DNA of 64,000 nucleotides from assembly GCA_020631235.1 (NCBI GenBank), contig JAHDHQ010000015.1, forward strand, positions 1 to 64,000, in the 5' to 3' direction. The stretch comes from Saprospiraceae bacterium. Lineage in GTDB: Bacteria > Bacteroidota > Bacteroidia > Chitinophagales > Saprospiraceae. Shown piece after piece: positions 54,598 through 63,233 of this stretch. The notes beneath the pieces were generated by a model that saw only the letters and a program-made list of their open reading frames with translations, did not search any database and was not told the origin of the DNA. Made by a program: the position numbers and the translations under genes. How positions within the stretch are numbered: the stretch's first letter is position 1; each line of letters starts with the position of its first letter.

Positions 54598-55215
54598 ATG
54601 TCAGTTGTAGCTTCTGAAATTGCAGAAAAGCTTTTACAAATTAAAGCAATAAAATTAAGCCCACAAAAACCTTTTATTTGGGCATCTGGGAAAGAGTCTC
54701 CTATCTATTGTGATAATAGAGTCTCTCTTTCTCATCCAAAGATAAGATCATACATTATTAATGCCTTTGTAAAGCTGATAAAAGAGCGATTTAGTCATGT
54801 AGAAGCCATAGTCGGTGTGGCCACCGCTGGAATTCCGCATGGTGCATTGATTGCTGATGCCCTGGAATTACCATTTGCTTATGTCCGATCAAAAGCAAAA
54901 GCCCATGGGCGACAAAACTTAATCGAAGGAGAACTAAAAACAAATTCAAAAGTCTTATTAATTGAGGATTTGATTTCAACAGGAGGCAGCAGTATGAAAG
55001 CAGTTCATGCTTTAAGGGATGCTGATCATGAAGTTTTAGCAGTTTTAGCTATATTCGAGTATGGTTTTAAGCAAGCAGCTGAATTGTTCGAATCTGAAAA
55101 TTGCAATTATGCTACTTTGAGCAATTACGAAACTTTAATTGCAGAAGCTGTAAAACTGAACTATATTTCTTCAGAAGAATTACACATTTTACAAAATTGG
55201 AAAACTTCAAGCTAA
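54598..55215 (+). CDS. pyrE: Orotate phosphoribosyltransferase
   Basis: A 205-residue pyrimidine-biosynthesis enzyme joining orotate and PRPP to OMP. It shows the family N-terminus (KAIKLSPQKPFIWASGKESPIYCDNR), the flexible-loop YVRSKAKAHGR and the PRPP motif VLLIEDLISTGGSS. Length is normal. It begins 35 nt from the divergent Nudix gene and is followed 15 nt later by the M42 peptidase gene, so those two are likely co-transcribed. Confidence 0.94.
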   Translation: MSVVASEIAEKLLQIKAIKLSPQKPFIWASGKESPIYCDNRVSLSHPKIRSYIINAFVKLIKERFSHVEAIVGVATAGIPHGALIADALELPFAYVRSKAKAHGRQNLIEGELKTNSKVLLIEDLISTGGSSMKAVHALRDADHEVLAVLAIFEYGFKQAAELFESENCNYATLSNYETLIAEAVKLNYISSEELHILQNWKTSS

Positions 55216-55230
55216 CAATAGTCTAATACA

Positions 55231-56310
55231 ATGAGCATTTTTACAAAAGAATCAGAGACCTTTCTTGAGCAGTATTTCACTAACTCATCTCCTACTGGAT
55301 ATGAAACTTCAGGTCAAAAAATTTGGCTTGATTATTTAAAGCCCTTTGTGGATGAAGTACATTCTGATCGGTACGGCTCTGCCTATGGTGTTATAAATCC
55401 AGGCCAAAAAATGAAAGTGGTTATCGAAGCTCATGCAGACGAAATTGCCTGGTTTGTTAATTACATCACTGACGATGGCTTTATTTATGTTATCAGAAAT
55501 GGAGGAAGTGACCATATTATTGCCCCGAGTAAACGAGTAAATATCCATACAAAAAAAGGCATTGTTAAAGGCGCTTTTGGTTGGCCTGCGATACATACTA
55601 GAAGAGGTGACAAAGCCAAGCTTTCTCCAAAGTTAGAAAACATCTTCATTGATGTTGGAGCTAAAGATAAAGATGAAATTGAAGCTATGGGAATCCATGT
55701 GGGTTGTGTGATTACTTTTGAAGACAAGCTGATTACCCTTAATGATACATATTACGCTGGAAGGGCATTGGACAATAAAATGGGAGGCTTTTGTATTGCT
55801 GAGGTAGCGCGTAAGTTGACAGCCAATAAAGTGAAATTGCCTTACAGTTTATACGTTGTCAATGCAGTGCAAGAAGAAATAGGATTACGAGGAGCAGAAA
55901 TGATTACCCAGACGATAAAACCGGATGTAGCTATCGTGACAGATGTAACCCATGATACATCGACACCTATGATTGATAAGAAAGTGCAAGGAGATGTGAA
56001 ATGCGGATTAGGTCCTTGTTTAGCTTATGCACCTTCTGTCCATAATGGGCTACTCGATTTAATCGAAGAAACAGCTGAAAATAAGAAAATCAATTTCCAA
56101 AGAGCAGCTGCTTCAAGATCTACAGGCACAGATACTGATGCTTTCGCTTACAGCAATGGAGGTGTTGCCTCTGCACTAATATCTTTGCCATTACGATATA
56201 TGCATACTACAGTAGAAATGGCACATAAAGACGATATTGAAAATGTAACAAATTTGATTTTCGAAACATTAAAAAATATTAAGGCGGACATGCCATTTAA
56301 ATATTTTTAA
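55231..56310 (+). CDS. M42-family glutamyl aminopeptidase/endoglucanase-type metallopeptidase
   Basis: A 359-residue cytoplasmic, TET-like aminopeptidase. Two-metal ligands are visible: EAHADEIAW (His), AGRALDNKMGG (bridging Asp), VQEEIGLRGA (catalytic and ligand Glu), VTDVTHD (Asp) and a late YMHTTVEM (His). Proteins of this family are often misnamed endoglucanase. It follows pyrE by 15 nt and precedes the UbiA-like gene by 9 nt. Confidence 0.9.
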   Translation: MSIFTKESETFLEQYFTNSSPTGYETSGQKIWLDYLKPFVDEVHSDRYGSAYGVINPGQKMKVVIEAHADEIAWFVNYITDDGFIYVIRNGGSDHIIAPSKRVNIHTKKGIVKGAFGWPAIHTRRGDKAKLSPKLENIFIDVGAKDKDEIEAMGIHVGCVITFEDKLITLNDTYYAGRALDNKMGGFCIAEVARKLTANKVKLPYSLYVVNAVQEEIGLRGAEMITQTIKPDVAIVTDVTHDTSTPMIDKKVQGDVKCGLGPCLAYAPSVHNGLLDLIEETAENKKINFQRAAASRSTGTDTDAFAYSNGGVASALISLPLRYMHTTVEMAHKDDIENVTNLIFETLKNIKADMPFKYF

Positions 56311-56319
56311 GTTCTTTTC

Positions 56320-57174
56320 TTGAGTTTTTTGACTAAAGTACGCGCGGTCTATCTCTATGGTAATTTCCATATTGCCTTGATGGCTGTTTTAATGTGCATT
56401 GAGTCTTATCTTATATTTGACCGACATCTAAGCCCAAAGTTTCTATGGTTTATGTTTAGTTCGACCATGGTCATCTACACTGTGCATCGCATGTATGGCT
56501 TGCTAAAGATTAAGCCCGAAGATTTAAATGAGCGATATCTAGTCATTAATCAGATAAAATCCTTCTTTCCTTGGCTTCTTGCTCTGATGTCAATTATTGC
56601 AGGAGTAACATTTTTGTCTTTGCCTTTAGAGACAATGTTTGATTTGATATGGCCCTGCTTCATTTCACTATTGTACGTAGTGCCTTTATTTAACAAGAAA
56701 CGCTTACGTGATTATCCATTTATTAAAATTATTGCCATAGCATTCAGCTGGAGTTATTTGACCCTCATAGTACCGCTTGGATTAGCTATGCCTAGTGGTG
56801 CTTGGTTATTATTTTTAGAAAGATTTTGTTTTTTTCTAGCCATCACTTTACCATTTGACCTTCGAGACAAGGAGATCGATCAAAGTGCAGGGACACTCAC
56901 ATTTGCGAGTGTTTTAAATGCACAACAAGTTAAATCAGTGAGTATATTTTTACTCTCATTGGGACTTACTATTTTGTTTTTTGGTCCAATGTTGTTTTCC
57001 CTTAAGACATCATTCATGATTGCTTTGACTATCTCTTATTTAATCACAGGATACCTGATCATTCTTTTATCTACTCAAAAAGAAGATGCTTATTATACAT
57101 TCCTTCTCGACGGAACGATAGGTTTAAGATGCATCTTGATATTAATCTCAATGCTTATTGTGAATTTAACATGA
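56320..57174 (+). CDS. UbiA-like membrane protein with lost first aspartate motif
   Basis: A 284-residue protein with about eight membrane helices. The second UbiA motif DxxDxxxD is present (LPFDLRDKEID), but the place of the first motif (N-x3-D-x3-D) reads YTVHRMYGLLKIK, so the metal-diphosphate site is incomplete. It may be a divergent UbiA-superfamily member of unknown reaction or a non-catalytic relative. The start is taken as TTG at 56320, 9 nt after the M42 stop; the first in-frame ATG is well inside the first helix. Confidence 0.7.
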   Translation: MSFLTKVRAVYLYGNFHIALMAVLMCIESYLIFDRHLSPKFLWFMFSSTMVIYTVHRMYGLLKIKPEDLNERYLVINQIKSFFPWLLALMSIIAGVTFLSLPLETMFDLIWPCFISLLYVVPLFNKKRLRDYPFIKIIAIAFSWSYLTLIVPLGLAMPSGAWLLFLERFCFFLAITLPFDLRDKEIDQSAGTLTFASVLNAQQVKSVSIFLLSLGLTILFFGPMLFSLKTSFMIALTISYLITGYLIILLSTQKEDAYYTFLLDGTIGLRCILILISMLIVNLT

Positions 57175-57304
57175 CATTGAACATCCTCATCATAAAATAT
57201 TAAACTCTACTTATTATCCATTTTTTAGAATAAAATAAAGTATCTTGGCTACGCTATAATAGCATGTTTCTTATAATACTTGCTAGACAAAAGATTAAAC
57301 CAAT

Positions 57305-60112
57305 ATGAGATTTTATTTGCTCCTACTTGTACTGAGTTTTAGTACATTGTTAAGTAGTCAAAATATAGTTCAAGGAGTTATTACCGATGCAGAGACTGGA
57401 GATGGGCTTATAGGAGCCACTGTTTTAATAGAAAATTCGAGCACCGGAACTACCACTGATTTTGACGGCGCTTTTTCCATTCAACATGCAGAAGCAGTCC
57501 CTTACAATCTAATCATTTCCTACACGGGTTATGCCGACCAAAAGATAGCTGTCACAGAATCTGAAAAGGAAGTAAAAATACAAATGAGTGAAGCCTCAAT
57601 TGTTGCAGAAACAGTGGTTGTTAGAGGCCAAAGAGTATCTGAAACACAAAAGAAAGCACCATTAACCATAGAGTCTTTAGACTTGTTAGCTATAAAAGAA
57701 ACCGCAAGTAATAATTTTTATGATGGTCTTGGAACGCTAAAAGGAGTAGATTTAACTTCTGCAAGTTTGGGGTTTAAGATAATTAATACACGTGGTTTTA
57801 ATAGTACCTCTCCTGTACGATCCCTTCAAATAATAGATGGAGTGGATAATCAAGCACCTGGACTTAATTTTTCTTTGGGTAACTTTTTGGGTAGTTCAGA
57901 ATTGGACGTTTTAAAAGTAGATTTGATTGTAGGAGCTAGTTCGGCTTTTTATGGCCCTAATGCTTTTAACGGTGTCATTAAGATGGACACAAAAAACCCA
58001 TTTTTACAAAGAGGCCTTTCCGCAATGGTTAAATTTGGAGAGCGGAATATGTTTAATGGAGCCATACGATGGGCTGATGCTTTTGTAAACAATAGCGGAA
58101 AACCTTGGCTGGCCTATAAATTAAATTTAGAATACTTGAGAGCCGATGACTGGGAAGCAGAAAACTATGATCCTGTGGTGGGATCAGTGACCAATGCGTT
58201 AAACCCAGGAGGTTTTGATGCCGTCAACATTTATGGTGATGAATATACAAGATTGTTTGATCAGTCAACAGTTTCGCCCTGGAGTCAGCAAAAAGGATTA
58301 AATATATATCATCGATCAGGTTACAGAGAAATAGATTTAGTGGATTATGATACACGGAATTTAAAAAGTAACGCAGCGGTGCACATCCGAACAAATCCAG
58401 ACAAAGAATTTGATTCGCCTGAATTAATTCTGTCGTCAAGTTTTAGTAATGGCACGACAGTTTATCAAGGAGAAAATAGGTTTAGTTTAAAAGATATATT
58501 GTTTTTTCAAAACCGAATCGAGTTAAGAAAACGTGACAAATATTTTCTGCGAGCCTATACTACTCGCGATGATGCGGGTAATTCATATGATCCATATTTC
58601 ACTGCACAATTAATGCAAGAAGCTTCTAAAACAAATCTTGAATGGCGAACCGCTTATATTAATTATTGGTCCGGCACGATTACAGACAGGATGGATGAAA
58701 ACGGTTATCCTCAGTTAGAATGGGTGGATAGCTTAAACATGTTTGTTTTTGATAATGAAGCTTTAGATACATGGAATGAAAATTATCAAGATTCTTTATT
58801 TGCATGGCACAACGAAGCATCTAATTATGCAGATGAACCACATCCTGAATTTGAAGATTTTACTGAATCGGCCTATATTCCTGGAACAGAAAGATACGAC
58901 TCCCTTTTTAATCGAATCATTAGCACAAAAAGTGGTGATATAGCTGGTGGAACAAAACTAATCGACCGATCCTCATTATACCATGTGCATGGTGAGTACA
59001 ATTTAGATGTTTCTGGACTAAACTACTTGAAAGTAGGTGCTAATGGTAGATTGTATACGCCAGTATCAGAAGGGACCATTTTCATAGATACAGCTGATGT
59101 AAAAATTAGAAATTATGAGTATGGTGTTTATACTGGTGCAGAAAAATCTTTTAGCGATAATAAATTTATTTTGAGTGCTACCTTAAGAATGGATAAAAAC
59201 CAAAACTTTGATTATCTATTCAGTCCTGCTGCTAGCATTGTATATAATCCTGCAGAAAATCACTATCTGAGATTATCTTTTTCCTCAGCGGTAAGAAATC
59301 CAACGCTTTCTGACCAATATTTAGATTTTAATGTGGGTCCTGCTACATTGCGTGGCAATCTAGATGGTGTTGATAGCTTAATTACTTTAGAGTCCTTCAA
59401 TATCTTTAGAAAAGACTTAAATATAGATACGCTGGAATATTTCGGAATCGATCCAATCCAACCCGAGCAAGTAAGATCTTTCGAAGCTGGATATAGAACT
59501 ACCCTCTTCGAAAAATTGTTTGTGGATGCCAGTTATTATTTTTCACTCTATAACAATTTCATTGGATATCAAATTGGGCTAAATGGAAGTTTTGACCCTA
59601 ATACGGGTTTCCCTGTGGGCATCAAAGCATTTAGATATTCGGCAAACTCAAAAAATACTGTTACCACCCAAGGGTTTTCTGTAGGGCTAAATTATTACTT
59701 TGCAGATTACTATAAAATTGGCGGGAATTATTCTTGGAATGTATTAAACACCCAATTAGATGATCCTATAATTCCTGCATTTAATACACCTGAACACAAG
59801 TACAATTTAACGCTCTCAGGACGAAATATACCCATCCGATTAGGATCCTTAAGTTTAAACAACATTGGTTTTAATGTAAATTATAAATGGGTCGAAGGTT
59901 TCATATTTGAAGGATCTCCTCAATTTACTGGGCCTATAGATAGTTATGCTTTAGTTGATGCTCAAGTTAATTACGTTTTCGATAAACTAAACACCACATT
60001 AAAAGTCGGTGCTTCTAATATATTAAACAATCAAGTCTACCAAACGTACGGTGGCCCTAGAATAGGCCGACTTGCCTACATAAAAATGCTTTACGAATTT
60101 CAAAAAAAATAA
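57305..60112 (+). CDS. TonB-dependent outer-membrane receptor
   Basis: A 935-residue receptor: signal peptide (about 1-19), a carboxypeptidase-regulatory-like domain (about 22-98; GVITDAETGDGLIGATV), plug (about 110-230; IIDGVDNQAPGLN) and a barrel to the C-terminus. It should import a ligand with TonB energy. It is followed after 26 nt by the T9SS alpha/beta-hydrolase-like gene, an arrangement suggesting a joint capture and processing job. The 130-bp gap upstream has no exact Bacteroidota promoter box; TATCTTGG near 57240 is one base off. Confidence 0.88.
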   Translation: MRFYLLLLVLSFSTLLSSQNIVQGVITDAETGDGLIGATVLIENSSTGTTTDFDGAFSIQHAEAVPYNLIISYTGYADQKIAVTESEKEVKIQMSEASIVAETVVVRGQRVSETQKKAPLTIESLDLLAIKETASNNFYDGLGTLKGVDLTSASLGFKIINTRGFNSTSPVRSLQIIDGVDNQAPGLNFSLGNFLGSSELDVLKVDLIVGASSAFYGPNAFNGVIKMDTKNPFLQRGLSAMVKFGERNMFNGAIRWADAFVNNSGKPWLAYKLNLEYLRADDWEAENYDPVVGSVTNALNPGGFDAVNIYGDEYTRLFDQSTVSPWSQQKGLNIYHRSGYREIDLVDYDTRNLKSNAAVHIRTNPDKEFDSPELILSSSFSNGTTVYQGENRFSLKDILFFQNRIELRKRDKYFLRAYTTRDDAGNSYDPYFTAQLMQEASKTNLEWRTAYINYWSGTITDRMDENGYPQLEWVDSLNMFVFDNEALDTWNENYQDSLFAWHNEASNYADEPHPEFEDFTESAYIPGTERYDSLFNRIISTKSGDIAGGTKLIDRSSLYHVHGEYNLDVSGLNYLKVGANGRLYTPVSEGTIFIDTADVKIRNYEYGVYTGAEKSFSDNKFILSATLRMDKNQNFDYLFSPAASIVYNPAENHYLRLSFSSAVRNPTLSDQYLDFNVGPATLRGNLDGVDSLITLESFNIFRKDLNIDTLEYFGIDPIQPEQVRSFEAGYRTTLFEKLFVDASYYFSLYNNFIGYQIGLNGSFDPNTGFPVGIKAFRYSANSKNTVTTQGFSVGLNYYFADYYKIGGNYSWNVLNTQLDDPIIPAFNTPEHKYNLTLSGRNIPIRLGSLSLNNIGFNVNYKWVEGFIFEGSPQFTGPIDSYALVDAQVNYVFDKLNTTLKVGASNILNNQVYQTYGGPRIGRLAYIKMLYEFQKK

Positions 60113-60138
60113 AATAACTAAACACTAAAAATTAGACT

Positions 60139-61743
60139 ATGAAAAGAATTTACACTTTAATGATCTTCATGCTAGGTTTCAGTTTGTGCTCTTTTGCACA
60201 GAATACCAGGTATGTAGATGAAGTATTCACCGATGTGGATGTAACTTCAGATGTCATGTATGGTGCTAATATTACTATTATTAGCGTACCTGTTACGGGA
60301 ATGCCTTCATTAGACACTTTGAACGTCGATGTATATTCTCCAAGTGGAGATACAGAAACAAACCGTCCTTTGGTGATGCTATTCCACACGGGTAACTTTT
60401 TGCCTCAATTTACCAACGGAAGTATCAATGGTAATAAAAATGATCCTTACTTGGTAAATGTAGCTCAGCAATTAGCTAGAAGAGGATATGTGGTTGCTTG
60501 CCCTGAATATCGTTTAGGATGGAACCCTATCTCTGACATCCAGGATGAAAGAACAAACACACTTATTAATGCTGCTTATCGTGGTGTTCAAGATTCTAGA
60601 ACAGTAGCTAGATTCTTTAGAAGATCTATAGATGAGCAAGGTAATCCATTTGGCATTGATGGTGACAAATTTATTGCTTGGGGAACTGGTACCGGCTCTT
60701 ACATTGCTTTAGCAACTACAACTTTAGATGCTTACGAAGATGTACTATTACCAAAATTTACTACTCAAGATGCTGATGGCAATCCTATTCCGATGGTTGT
60801 AGAATCATTGAGTGGTGATCCAGATGGTTTGACTTCTGCTTTATTAAATGTTCCTTTACATGAAGGATTCAGTTCAGATTACCAGTTGTGTGTAAACATG
60901 GGAGGTGCATTAGGAGATATATCTTGGTTAGATGAGAGTGATCCACCGATCATTAGTTACCACGTCCCTACTGATCCATTTGCTCCATATCAGACTGATG
61001 TACTTATTGTACCAACTACAGGTGATTTAGTAGTAGAAGTTTCAGGTAGCTATGATGTGCAAATGAAAGCTGCTGAACTAGGTGTAAACGATGTTTTTGC
61101 TTCAGGCATTTTCGGAGATGATTATACCAATGCTGCAAATGCTAACAATAATGGTATGGAAGGTTTGATGCCATTCAACAGACCTTCATGGCCTACTGAT
61201 CCTAACGACCCAACTGTTTTAACTGCGTTAGAAGCATCTCCATGGGAGTTTTGGGATGTAGAAACTTGGTCAACGGATCCTTTCGGTCAAATAGGATTGA
61301 ATGGAGAAGGTGGTCCTTGTGAAGGTATTCCTGTTGATTTATGCAACTGGCATGTGATCTCCTTAGGTAGTAACCCTGATATGTCTTTTGAAAAAGCAAG
61401 TGCTTACCAAGATAGCATTATGGGATATTTCGGTCCTAGAGCTTGTTTAGCCTTAGGTCTTGAAGATTGTGCTTGGTTGTACACTTCTGCGGAAGATGAA
61501 TTTCTTAGTAATGAAATAACTATCAGCCCTAATCCGGCTACTGACCAGTTTATTATTAAAGCTGACGATTTAGTTATAAATTCTGTAATCATCACAGATT
61601 TAGCAGGAAGAACTGTTAGCGTACATAACAACGTAAACGCAAGTCAAACTACTATACAAAGAGATGGATGGAATGCTGGTTTTTATTTAGCACAGATAAG
61701 TGTGCGAGATAGAATAATCACTAAAAAGCTAGTCATCAAATAA
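60139..61743 (+). CDS. T9SS-exported alpha/beta-hydrolase-fold protein, nucleophile not visible
   Basis: A 534-residue exported protein: signal peptide (about 1-20), a carboxylesterase-type alpha/beta fold (about 35-330) and a Por secretion C-terminal domain (about 465-534; ISPNPATDQF then AGFYLAQI). The oxyanion-side LVMLFHTGNF and VVACPEYRLGW are kept, but the nucleophile elbow reads WGTGTGS (181-187), so the Ser of G-x-S-x-G seems to be Gly184. It may be non-catalytic and act as a binding protein, or a different Ser may serve. It follows the TonB receptor gene by 26 nt and ends at a strong terminator. Confidence 0.82.
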   Translation: MKRIYTLMIFMLGFSLCSFAQNTRYVDEVFTDVDVTSDVMYGANITIISVPVTGMPSLDTLNVDVYSPSGDTETNRPLVMLFHTGNFLPQFTNGSINGNKNDPYLVNVAQQLARRGYVVACPEYRLGWNPISDIQDERTNTLINAAYRGVQDSRTVARFFRRSIDEQGNPFGIDGDKFIAWGTGTGSYIALATTTLDAYEDVLLPKFTTQDADGNPIPMVVESLSGDPDGLTSALLNVPLHEGFSSDYQLCVNMGGALGDISWLDESDPPIISYHVPTDPFAPYQTDVLIVPTTGDLVVEVSGSYDVQMKAAELGVNDVFASGIFGDDYTNAANANNNGMEGLMPFNRPSWPTDPNDPTVLTALEASPWEFWDVETWSTDPFGQIGLNGEGGPCEGIPVDLCNWHVISLGSNPDMSFEKASAYQDSIMGYFGPRACLALGLEDCAWLYTSAEDEFLSNEITISPNPATDQFIIKADDLVINSVIITDLAGRTVSVHNNVNASQTTIQRDGWNAGFYLAQISVRDRIITKKLVIK

Positions 61744-61764
61744 ATATAATGCAATAAGCCTTTT

Positions 61765-61795
61765 AAAGGGGAAGCGATAAAGTTTCCCCTTTTTT
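61765..61795 (+). terminator. Bidirectional Rho-independent terminator
   Basis: A 9-bp stem (61765-61773 with 61784-61792), a 10-nt loop, and a T6 tract. It lies about 22 nt after the T9SS hydrolase stop on the plus strand, and also directly after the stop of the minus-strand anti-sigma-like gene (61794), whose T tract is shorter on that side. Confidence 0.7.
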
Positions 61796-63233
61796 ATTGC
61801 CCTAATCTCTTCTTTAAATTCAATGAAACATTTAATTGTTCAAGCGTCGTTGCAAAATCGGCTTCCTTGTATATAGCTGCCAGCGAACTAGAATAACTAC
61901 CGGTCAATCCAAGATTAAGCCTCGGACTTAAGGCATAATTAATATCTAACCCTAGGCCCGCCATGGGAATAAATCGGCGAACATTAGTTTGTTTTAAGCT
62001 GATCATTCTATTATTTGTAGAGAATCCTTGTTGCTCCACATTTGCCTTGACAAAATCATTAGAAATATTCAGGATGTAGTTAGCACCTATTTGCCCCAGC
62101 ACATTAAAGCGAAAACCTCCCATTTTAAGCCATTCCTGATGCAGTCCTATGCTCATGTTTAAACTTTCTATATTGTGCAATGTTTCTAGATTTATGGTCA
62201 GAGATTCTGCATTAGAAGAAACGGATCTGTTTACACTCATTGATGATTCCATAAAGCCAATCGGCGATGCCATTACCAAATTCACACTATTGGACATGTC
62301 TGCTTCATTCGCATAATCATAATTAACTGATGAATTGTGGCCTGATAAAAAGTCAACTGATGCATAAGCAATAGAAAATTCAAACGACTGCTTTTTACCA
62401 CCATTGAAGTACGTGTTTATGCCAGTGTTGAAACCATTACCTTGATTGAAATAAAAGTCAGCAGGATCCAAAGCATCATTAAAATGGTTGTTTAAATTAA
62501 ATCGATAATGTATAAATCCTGCAAAAGCACCGATACTTAAGGATTTTTTTAACGAAGACCTTGTTGCATTCGCTTGGCCGTTTATTTCAACTTGATAAGA
62601 TTTATCCCAAATGAGTGGTAATAATCTATTAACCTTGGCAAGGGTAATGATATCAAGTTTGCCATCTTCAGAAAAAGATAAAAATGAAGAATTTCGCACT
62701 GCATTTCTCCTTTTCATTTGATCACCAATATTCTGTTGTGTTATGAAGCTTGCTTCACTACTATTTGTAGTTAAAGCTTGATTCTTCGTTTCTATCGTAA
62801 ATGTATTTGTTCCATAAGTCATTCTTGCCTTGTCTCTAATCGTCTTGCTAGACTTCGCAATTGATTGTTGAGAAGCACTTTTAACCACAGCTTTGTCTGA
62901 AGTGGTTAAAATTTCAGAAAGTTCATCTTTTTGTTGGTCTACCCATTGATTGGTTTCTTGTTTTAAGTCCATTTTATGGTATATCTCGTCATCAAGATCA
63001 CTCACTGATTCTTGTATAGCTGCATCTTGATTTACGGGAAGCAAGTTATAGAATACGCCAAAGAGAATCAATCCTAAAACCCAATAGATAAACTTAGGTT
63101 TTCTCTTTTTTCTTTTTTGTTCAATGCTTTGTTTAAAAGCTAAATATGTTTCTTCTTTAGGAGTCAGCCATTGCTCATTGTCAAGGCTTTCATGATGAAA
63201 CTTCTCCCTCCACTTTTGTGTATCCCTATCCAT
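61794..63233 (-). CDS. Membrane anti-sigma-like protein with C-terminal beta-barrel-like region
   Basis: A 479-residue protein. The cytoplasmic N-terminus (about 1-46; KWREKFHHESLDNEQW) is of the size of an anti-sigma domain and is followed by a basic patch and one membrane span (about 49-65; FIYWVLGLILFGVFYNLL). About 70-200 is a polar linker, and about 230-479 alternates short hydrophobic strands with polar turns (GFIHYRF, FEFSIAYASVDF, LGLDINYALSPRLNLGLTGSY), as in a small outer-membrane barrel. The ATG overlaps the end of the sigma gene by 8 nt, so the pair is coupled. It probably holds the sigma factor at the membrane until a signal arrives. Confidence 0.7.
   Translation of the reverse strand: MDRDTQKWREKFHHESLDNEQWLTPKEETYLAFKQSIEQKRKKRKPKFIYWVLGLILFGVFYNLLPVNQDAAIQESVSDLDDEIYHKMDLKQETNQWVDQQKDELSEILTTSDKAVVKSASQQSIAKSSKTIRDKARMTYGTNTFTIETKNQALTTNSSEASFITQQNIGDQMKRRNAVRNSSFLSFSEDGKLDIITLAKVNRLLPLIWDKSYQVEINGQANATRSSLKKSLSIGAFAGFIHYRFNLNNHFNDALDPADFYFNQGNGFNTGINTYFNGGKKQSFEFSIAYASVDFLSGHNSSVNYDYANEADMSNSVNLVMASPIGFMESSMSVNRSVSSNAESLTINLETLHNIESLNMSIGLHQEWLKMGGFRFNVLGQIGANYILNISNDFVKANVEQQGFSTNNRMISLKQTNVRRFIPMAGLGLDINYALSPRLNLGLTGSYSSSLAAIYKEADFATTLEQLNVSLNLKKRLGQ

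Noticed and set aside
55231-56310. Endoglucanase annotation for the M42 gene
   Set aside because: The metal ligands and motifs are those of the M42 aminopeptidase family; the cellulase name is a historical mislabel.
57305-61743. SusC/SusD glycan locus
   Set aside because: The receptor is TonB-dependent but has no SusD-like neighbour; the following gene is an alpha/beta-hydrolase fold and there is no glycosidase next to it.
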